Below, in pieces: positions 1 through 4,698 of a stretch of DNA of 6,094 nucleotides. The translations under genes and the position numbers were made by a program. The notes beneath the pieces are model-generated. The model was not told where the DNA came from and made no database searches. It saw only the letters and a list, made by a program, of their open reading frames with translations. Source of the stretch: Muricomes sp. (lineage in GTDB: Bacteria > Bacillota > Clostridia > Lachnospirales > Lachnospiraceae); the NCBI GenBank assembly GCA_020024675.1, contig JAHHTM010000083.1, positions 1-6,094 on the forward strand, written 5' to 3'. Within the stretch, counting starts at the first letter, position 1. Each line of letters opens with the position of its first letter.

Positions 1-531
1 AAGTCTACTATTCTCCGCATGATCGGTGGTTTAGAAGATCTTACATCCGGCGAAATATATCTGGGACATGATCTTCTGAATGATATTCTTCCACGAGACA
101 GAAATCTTGCAATGGCTTTTCAAAACTACGCTTTGTATTCTCACTTTAATGTATACGACAATATGGCTTTAGGTCTTCGCCTTAGAAATCTTCCAAGAAA
201 TGTAATTGACAGTCGTGTAAGAGCTGCTGCCGATTTTCTTGGAATTTCTCGTGTCCTTGATAAAAAAATCCGCTCGATTTCTGCTTCTGAACGACAGAAA
301 GTAGCCCTTGGACGTGCAATTGTCTGCAGACCAAAAGTTCTGTTGGTAGATGAAGCTTTTGCTCAAGGTGATACACAACTTAGATTAGAAATGTTAAAAG
401 ACATAAAAAAAATTAATGACAAATTGAGTTGTACAGTATTATATGTTACCAGCAATGTTGATGAAGCAACTTCTCTTGAAGGAAGGATTATTTATATGAA
501 AGATGGAGAAATAATAGATAATAAAAAATAA
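1..531 (+). CDS. ABC transporter ATP-binding protein, MalK/UgpC-like, degenerate motifs (5' end outside window)
   Basis: This is the nucleotide-binding subunit of an ABC importer, expected at the inner face of the membrane. The frame is open from base 1, which falls inside Walker A (first residues KST), so roughly 40 N-terminal residues are missing. The 176 visible residues show a clear Q-loop (MAFQNYALYSHFNVYDNMALGL, Q near residue 41) of the type seen in sugar or polyamine importers (MalK, MsmK, UgpC, PotA). Walker B is VLLVDE, with the catalytic Glu at 118. Several signatures are off. LSGGQ is replaced by ISASE (93-97), followed by a normal-looking RQKVALGRAI. DEP is DEA, the D-loop SNLD is AQGD, and the switch His of VTHD is Ser (VTSN, Ser151). 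The protein stops just after the ABC domain, without the TOBE/regulatory domain that brings MalK proteins to about 370 residues. The family is secure. Whether it hydrolyses ATP, is one half of an asymmetric pair, or is the tail of a tandem ATPase cannot be seen here. Confidence 0.88.
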   Translation, partial: KSTILRMIGGLEDLTSGEIYLGHDLLNDILPRDRNLAMAFQNYALYSHFNVYDNMALGLRLRNLPRNVIDSRVRAAADFLGISRVLDKKIRSISASERQKVALGRAIVCRPKVLLVDEAFAQGDTQLRLEMLKDIKKINDKLSCTVLYVTSNVDEATSLEGRIIYMKDGEIIDNKK

Positions 532-579
532 AGTAAACGGCACGATCTTAAAACCGTGCCGTTTACTTTTTTAATTTTT
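530..579. terminator. Bidirectional intrinsic terminator between convergent genes
   Basis: A perfect 15-bp inverted repeat pairs 530-544 (AAAGTAAACGGCACG) with 555-569 (CGTGCCGTTTACTTT) around a 10-nt loop. On the + strand it runs into T567-572 and then a second T-run at 575-579. On the - strand the mirror-image arm is followed by TTTATTTTTTAT, derived from the A-rich end of the ABC gene. It therefore fits a Rho-independent terminator in both directions. It begins inside the TAA of the ABC ATPase and abuts the stop codon of rsmI (571-573), so both transcripts end within a few bases of each other. Confidence 0.93.
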
Positions 580-1413
580 CTGAAGATAGTTATAAATTTC
601 TCTTTTAGGTACCCCTCTGTCTTTTGCTACTTTTTTCATAGCTTCTTTTTTATCAATTCCATGAGAAATGTATTGTTCCATATGCTCTTCAATACTCATT
701 TCTTCCCATTTTTTCTGTTCTTCTAAAGCAGCTTCCTCATGATTTTTTCCTTCGATCACAAGAACACATTCTCCTTTTGGTGCGTTTTGCTCATAATAAT
801 CGCATGCTTCTTTTAATGTCGTTGCAAACGCTGTCTCATGACGTTTTGTAAGCTCACGACATACCGTGATCTTTCGATTTCCTAAACGTTGAAAAAGAAG
901 ATTTAACGTCTTTACAAGACGGTGTGGTGCCTCATACATAATAATGGTACGAAATTCTTTTTCCATGTCTTGAAGAACCCATTCTCTTTCTTTTTTATCT
1001 GTAGGAAGAAATGCCTCAAATGCAAATCTTCTTGTTGGCAGACCTGAAATCGTAAGTGCCGTTACACAGGCACATGCACCAGGAAGTGAGGTCACTTTTA
1101 TTCCCGCTTCGTAACACATCTTCACGAGTTCTTCACCCGGATCGGAAATACCTGGTGTCCCTGCATCTGTAATAAGTGCAATATCCATACCATCTACAAG
1201 TTTTTCTACAAGCTTTCTCCCTTTATCAAATTTATTATACTCATGATAGCTTGTCATTGGTGTCTGTATATCAAAATGATTCAGAAGTTTGATACTGTTT
1301 CTTGTATCTTCTGCAGCAATCAAATCTACTTCCTTCAAAGTACGAATTACACGAAATGTCATATCTTCCAGATTTCCGATTGGTGTCGCACATAAATATA
1401 AAGTACCTGGCAT
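571..1413 (-). CDS. rsmI: 16S rRNA (cytidine-1402-2'-O)-methyltransferase RsmI
   Basis: RsmI transfers a methyl group from SAM to the 2'-OH of C1402 in the ribosomal P site of 16S rRNA. The 280-residue product has the normal family length and the tetrapyrrole-methylase fold motifs in order: LYLCATPIGNLEDMTFRV (5-22), IAAEDTRNS (32-40), ALITDAGTPGISDPG (79-93), SLPGACACVTALTISGLPT (109-127), YEAPHRL (160-166) and RELTKRHE (186-193). A helical C-terminal tail (about 238-278) carries the GIDKKEAMKKVAKDRGVPKR segment common in Firmicute members. The ATG is preceded by AAGGAG at 1420-1425 with a 6-nt spacer. It is the last gene of the leftward block, 21 nt after the TrmN6-like gene, and ends at the shared terminator. 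The Bacillus counterpart is yabC, in the same relative position, although yazA (GIY-YIG protein) is absent between the two methyltransferase genes here. Identification is firm. Confidence 0.96.
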   Translation of the reverse strand: MPGTLYLCATPIGNLEDMTFRVIRTLKEVDLIAAEDTRNSIKLLNHFDIQTPMTSYHEYNKFDKGRKLVEKLVDGMDIALITDAGTPGISDPGEELVKMCYEAGIKVTSLPGACACVTALTISGLPTRRFAFEAFLPTDKKEREWVLQDMEKEFRTIIMYEAPHRLVKTLNLLFQRLGNRKITVCRELTKRHETAFATTLKEACDYYEQNAPKGECVLVIEGKNHEEAALEEQKKWEEMSIEEHMEQYISHGIDKKEAMKKVAKDRGVPKREIYNYLQKN

Positions 1414-1434
1414 AAATTTCTCCTTTTTAAGACT

Positions 1435-2133
1435 TTACCTTTCATACATAATGATCGGTGGTTCTACTTTTACACGGGATTTTCCCCCTCTTAATCCTTC
1501 GATCATGACCATAGTTGGTTCCTTATCAATGTATGGATGAATAAACTGCACCCTTTTTGGCTCAATTTTATATTCCACCATTTTCGAAAGGATTTCCGCA
1601 ATCCTGAATGGCTTATGAATCATGTAAAATCTTCCTTTATCAGATTTTAGAAGTCTTGAACTTTCCCTTAAAATATCATCAAGCGTACATAAAATCTCAT
1701 GCCTTGCAATTGCTTTTGTATCTGACGGATTTACAAGTCCATGTTGTCCTAACATATATGGTGGGTTTGTCACTATAACATCAAAAGAGGCCGGCTTAAA
1801 AATCGAAGCCGCCTCTTTAATATCTCCATTAACAATGTCTATTCGTTCTTCCAAATGATTATGACAGACACTACGCCCTGCCATATCTGCACTTTCCTGT
1901 TGAATTTCAAGGCCTGTAAAATGCTTTCCTTCTGTCTTTGCTGCAAGAAGGATTGGAAGTATTCCTGTACCTGTTCCAAGATCTAAAACCACTTCTTCTT
2001 TTTTCACTTTTACAAAGTCTGATAGAAGCACTGCATCAATTCCAAAACAAAAACGCTTTGGATCCTGAATGATCTTATATCCCTTTATTTGAAGATCATC
2101 GATACGTTCTCCTGGATTTAATCTAGTTGTCAT
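1435..2133 (-). CDS. trmN6: tRNA1(Val) (adenine37-N6)-methyltransferase-like protein (YabB/TrmN6)
   Basis: This is a class I SAM-dependent methyltransferase of the YfiC/TrmN6 family, whose E. coli member makes m6A37 in tRNA1Val. The 232 residues contain the family's N-terminal segment RFCFGIDAVLLSDFV (27-41), SAM motif I VLDLGTGTGILPILLA (49-64), the acidic strand end GLEIQQE (74-80), NGDI (102-105), and the amino-methylating motif NPPY (123-126) in DVIVTNPPYMLG. NPPY is the hallmark of enzymes that methylate exocyclic amines. The closing IIMYER is also common in Firmicute members. It overlaps the ricT 3' end by 11 nt, suggesting translational coupling. The best Shine-Dalgarno, AAGGAG at 2146-2151, lies 12 nt before the ATG, longer than usual; no other ATG, GTG or TTG in frame lies between them. 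B. subtilis has yabB at the same place. The fold and family are secure; the exact tRNA target is inferred from homology. Confidence 0.92.
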   Translation of the reverse strand: MTTRLNPGERIDDLQIKGYKIIQDPKRFCFGIDAVLLSDFVKVKKEEVVLDLGTGTGILPILLAAKTEGKHFTGLEIQQESADMAGRSVCHNHLEERIDIVNGDIKEAASIFKPASFDVIVTNPPYMLGQHGLVNPSDTKAIARHEILCTLDDILRESSRLLKSDKGRFYMIHKPFRIAEILSKMVEYKIEPKRVQFIHPYIDKEPTMVMIEGLRGGKSRVKVEPPIIMYER

Positions 2134-3031
2134 CTAATTTCGATGCTCCTTCATTCTTTTCCAATTCTGCAAGTTTCTTCATCTCTTCTTTTGAAATTTT
2201 TGTATTCTTGCGTTTTCTTGGTTTAAATTTAAGATCATCCGCCTTATACTCACGAATTTCTTTTTCATCATTCTCAAGAGTAACGATGACTTTTACTAAT
2301 TTTCTCAATACACTAAGAGAATGTACGGTTCCCTGAAGATCATCCGGAGTAGTTACACTATCTCCTACAGATGGTAACTGACTATTGAGCTCTTCATATG
2401 TTTCCTGTTCGTTTGTCAGACAGCACATCAGTCTTCCACATACTCCTGATATCTTTGTTGGATTCAGAGAAAGATTCTGCTCTTTTGCCATTTTGATCGA
2501 TACAGCAGAAAATTCTGAAAGATAAGTATTACAACACAGTGGACGCCCACAGATACCTATACCACCTCTTATTTTAGTCTCATCTCTGACACCTATCTGA
2601 CGAAGTTCAATTCTTGTGCGGAATACCGCTGCAAGATCTTTGACAAGTTCTCTAAAATCAATTCTTCCATCTGCTGTAAAATAAAACAGAAGTTTATTGT
2701 TATCAAATGTATACTCTGCATCTATAAGTTTCATATCAAGTCCGTGTTTTCGAATTTTTTCAAGGCATATCTTAAATGCTTCTTTTTCCTTGGCACAATT
2801 CTTCTCTTCTATCTGATGATCTTCTTCTGTTGCAACTCTGATAACGAATTTTAAAGGTTGTACAACATCCTCATCTTCTACTTCTCGAATTCCCTGCACC
2901 ACTCGGCCAAATTCAACCCCTCTTGCGGTCTCGACTATTACATTATCGCCCTGGTTGATTTCAAGATTTCCTGGTGCAAAAAAATAGATTTTTCCTGCTG
3001 TACGAAATCTGACACCTATTACTTTTGTCAT
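2123..3031 (-). CDS. ricT: PSP1-domain protein RicT/YaaT (RNase Y specificity and Fe-S protein)
   Basis: RicT is a PSP1-domain protein. In B. subtilis it forms the Ric complex with RicA (YmcA) and RicF (YlbF), binds [4Fe-4S] clusters and directs RNase Y-dependent processing of operon mRNAs. The 302-residue product shows an N-terminal beta-rich part (VIGVRFRTAGKIYFF, 4-18; DNVIVETARGVEFGRVV, 29-45) and the PSP1 core with KLLFYFTADGRIDFRELVKDLA (113-134) and RTRIELRQIGVRDE (138-151). Two matching cysteine motifs follow: CGRPLCC (161-167) and CGRLMCC (198-204). These six Cys are good cluster ligands; C79 and C89 are additional. The C-terminal ~35 residues are Lys/Glu-rich and probably flexible. 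AAGGAG at 3041-3046 with a 9-nt spacer sets the ATG, and this site overlaps the 3' end of holB, whose stop lies 3 nt upstream of the start. yabA, which follows yaaT in Bacillus, is missing. Identification is strong; the RNase Y role is known from Bacillus and inferred here. Confidence 0.95.
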   Translation of the reverse strand: MTKVIGVRFRTAGKIYFFAPGNLEINQGDNVIVETARGVEFGRVVQGIREVEDEDVVQPLKFVIRVATEEDHQIEEKNCAKEKEAFKICLEKIRKHGLDMKLIDAEYTFDNNKLLFYFTADGRIDFRELVKDLAAVFRTRIELRQIGVRDETKIRGGIGICGRPLCCNTYLSEFSAVSIKMAKEQNLSLNPTKISGVCGRLMCCLTNEQETYEELNSQLPSVGDSVTTPDDLQGTVHSLSVLRKLVKVIVTLENDEKEIREYKADDLKFKPRKRKNTKISKEEMKKLAELEKNEGASKLDDN

Positions 3032-3034
3032 ATT

Positions 3035-4030
3035 CTAGTTCTCCTTTATAGTCAATAAAAGCAATTCCATCGTCAATTCAAAGTTAACATTTGACTTCAA
3101 TCTTGCTTTTGCTTTTTCAAGCGCATCTAAGATAATTTCTATTCCTTCATAGGAACTCTTATTTGCACGTTCTTTGATATATTTAAGCTGATCTGAAAAG
3201 ACTAGTCTGTCTATATTTTTAGTTGCTTTAAAAATAAGCACATCTCTAAACCAGATTGCCATAACATCAAAATAATCACTGATTTCTAATTTGTATGCGG
3301 TACAACGCTTAACCGCGTTCATCAGCTCTGATAATTCCATGTCATCAATGTTTCTCATAAGATGAACAGCTTCTTCTTTAATCTCATTAAAATGCTCTGA
3401 GGTAGCAAGCATAATAGCCCGCCCTATATTTCCCTGGGCAAACGCAACACATACGTCAGCTTTATAATCTGGAATTTCCATATTTTCCATAAGATATTTT
3501 TTCACAAGCTGATCTTTGATGTTACGAAGCTTAAGCATAACACATCTTGAGCGGATCGTTGGAAGAAGGACATCGGCATTTTCTGTTAAAAGAATGATAA
3601 CTGCATATTCCGGCGGCTCCTCTATCGTCTTTAGAAGTGCATTCTGCGCAGCTTCTGTCATAATGTCTGCATCTGGAATAATGTAAATCTTATATTTACT
3701 GCTATATGGTTTGATCATCACATCTTCATTTAACTGTTTTCTTATATCGTCAATACCTACAGAATTTGGCTTTTCGTGTTCAACCTTAATGATATCGGGG
3801 TGATTTTTATTAATTGCCTGTATACAAGACTGACACTTTCCGCAAGCATCTCCGTCTTCATCCCTATCCTGACACTGAAGACTCATAGAAAACAATCGAG
3901 CAAGAAGCCGTTTTCCAGAACCTTTCTCTCCATTAAGAATATAGGCATGAGACACCTTATCTGTCTTTACTGCATTTTCAATGTACTGAATAATATTTTT
4001 GTGACCTACTACATCTTTAAATCCACTCAT
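3035..4030 (-). CDS. holB: DNA polymerase III delta' subunit (clamp loader)
   Basis: Delta' is a structural subunit of the clamp loader (with delta and tau/gamma) that opens and loads the beta sliding clamp at primer ends. With the ATG at 4028-4030 the product has 331 residues and begins MSGFKDVVGH, the usual beginning of this family. Visible parts (this numbering): SHAYILNGEKGSGKR (27-41) as a P-loop-like segment with Arg where Ser/Thr normally coordinates magnesium; a zinc-finger set C53, C63, C66, C69; IYIIPDADIMTEAAQNALLK (115-134) as the Walker B region; EEPPEYAVIILLTEN; and the SRC motif (161-163) in LLPTIRSRC. The second half is the helical collar domain. A GTG at 4040-4042 would add four residues (MGDV), but the GGTGAT upstream of the ATG and the family start favour the ATG. 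It sits between the kinase-like gene and ricT, as in Bacillus, where yaaQ and yaaR intervene; they are absent here. Confidence 0.94.
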   Translation of the reverse strand: MSGFKDVVGHKNIIQYIENAVKTDKVSHAYILNGEKGSGKRLLARLFSMSLQCQDRDEDGDACGKCQSCIQAINKNHPDIIKVEHEKPNSVGIDDIRKQLNEDVMIKPYSSKYKIYIIPDADIMTEAAQNALLKTIEEPPEYAVIILLTENADVLLPTIRSRCVMLKLRNIKDQLVKKYLMENMEIPDYKADVCVAFAQGNIGRAIMLATSEHFNEIKEEAVHLMRNIDDMELSELMNAVKRCTAYKLEISDYFDVMAIWFRDVLIFKATKNIDRLVFSDQLKYIKERANKSSYEGIEIILDALEKAKARLKSNVNFELTMELLLLTIKEN

Positions 4031-4033
4031 CAC

Positions 4034-4039
4034 ATCACC
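4034..4039 (-). promoter_or_regulatory. Ribosome binding site GGTGAT deciding the holB start
   Basis: There is no AGGAG upstream of holB. The sequence before the ATG at 4028-4030 reads GTGGGTGATGTG. Its GGTGAT is complementary to the AUCACC of the 16S rRNA 3' end, that is, the downstream extension of the usual anti-Shine-Dalgarno pairing. In that register the core GG lies 7 nt before the ATG, which is normal. The alternative GTG start at 4040-4042 has only a weak GAGAG in front of it. The site is inferred from base pairing alone. Confidence 0.5.
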
Positions 4040-4080
4040 CACTATCTCTCATGTTGTAAAATTAATAGTTTCTAAAAATA

Positions 4081-4103
4081 ATTATATTAAATTGATTATA
4101 TCA
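4081..4103 (-). promoter_or_regulatory. Candidate sigma-A promoter for holB and downstream genes
   Basis: Read on the - strand, this segment carries two TATAAT hexamers, at 4095-4100 and 4081-4086. The first is preceded by TG plus one base (TGATATAAT, 4095-4103), a textbook extended -10. The -35 region at 17-bp spacing (4118-4123, TATGTA) is poor, which an extended -10 can compensate for. Transcription would begin near 4088, giving a leader of about 58 nt to the holB ATG. The site overlaps the last codons of the kinase-like gene and precedes the only sizeable gap in the leftward block. The background is AT-rich, so chance TATAAT matches are possible. Confidence 0.4.
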
Positions 4104-4698
4104 TAGTTTTGTCTGAATACATAGTATTTATATATGTTTCTATTTCGTCCATACAAGTTTCAAGATTTTGATTTATAAATCTTTTGGTGATACCTGCTTT
4201 TTGCAGGTTTTCTTCTGAAAAATCTACACTATCCGCCAAAAATCGTCTACACATTTCTGCATATTTAGGATTTACTTCCTGCATTTCTCGGTTAAGTGCT
4301 CTTTGAAGTCTTTTTCCATCCTCCACTTCAAGGTATATCGGCACAACAATATCTTTCCCATAATATTGACACATAGAATCAAACGACTGTAATGTACCGA
4401 TTACAATATAATTATTATGTTCAAGATCTATTTGTCCATCATCTGCTGTAAAATAAATCCATAGCCCGCACTCTGTATCATATGTGCGATATTCTATAAT
4501 TTTATTATTCTCTTTCATCCTGTAAAATTCTTTTTCTGTTACAAAATGATATTCCAGTCCTTCTTGTTCTCCTTGACGAATGGGTCTTGTAGTATATAGT
4601 GTAACTGTTTTATACTCCGGATGTTTCTTTTTCAATAATTTATAAACAGAATCTTTTCCAGAAGAACTTTTCCCCATAATGTAAAATATTTTACTCAT
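4096..4698 (-). CDS. Guanylate kinase-like P-loop protein with altered nucleotide-binding motifs
   Basis: The 200-residue product resembles guanylate kinase (about 200 residues; GMP + ATP to GDP + ADP) in length and N-terminal half. It has a P-loop, GKSSSGKDS (9-17), then TLYTTRPIRQGEQEGLEYHFV (33-53), which matches the GMP-binding segment with R38, R41, E44 and Y50 in place. E69 (IIEY) also corresponds to a family Glu. Beyond that it departs. The GNYYG motif is replaced by ECGLWIYF (76-83) and the DIDxQG motif by VIGTLQSF (99-106), removing Tyr and Asp residues that contact GMP. The P-loop has Asp (D16) where Gmk has Ser, as in some phage deoxynucleotide kinases. The Arg-rich lid part (R130-R152) is recognisable. 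The start overlaps the decarboxylase stop by 8 nt and has GAGGTG at 4706-4711, 7 nt upstream. In Bacillus this slot holds tmk. It is probably a nucleotide kinase paralogue; the substrate cannot be read from sequence, and a non-kinase role is possible. Confidence 0.78.
   Translation of the reverse strand: MSKIFYIMGKSSSGKDSVYKLLKKKHPEYKTVTLYTTRPIRQGEQEGLEYHFVTEKEFYRMKENNKIIEYRTYDTECGLWIYFTADDGQIDLEHNNYIVIGTLQSFDSMCQYYGKDIVVPIYLEVEDGKRLQRALNREMQEVNPKYAEMCRRFLADSVDFSEENLQKAGITKRFINQNLETCMDEIETYINTMYSDKTMI

Noticed and set aside
169..378. Two overlapping - strand frames opposite the ABC ATPase
   Set aside because: They are antisense shadows of a gene with intact Q-loop and Walker B; neither has a plausible start site or domain.
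1289..1540. Open frame on the + strand crossing the rsmI/trmN6 junction
   Set aside because: It is antisense to two well-identified genes, and its protein looks like a reverse-strand reading with no motif.
3776..4075. 99-codon + strand frame opposite the start of holB
   Set aside because: It covers conserved P-loop and zinc-finger coding sequence of holB on the other strand; hydrophobic and Ser-rich composition is what antisense of AT-rich coding DNA gives.
4031..4095. Possible riboswitch or small RNA in the gap before holB
   Set aside because: The gap is about 65 nt, AT-rich, with no stable hairpin or known riboswitch core; a short leader from a promoter explains it better.
4096..4698. Assignment of the kinase-like gene as thymidylate kinase because of its position
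   Set aside because: The TTRPIRQGEQEGLEYHFV segment is Gmk-type, and Tmk motifs such as the DR(Y/H) motif are not seen; only the position matches tmk.
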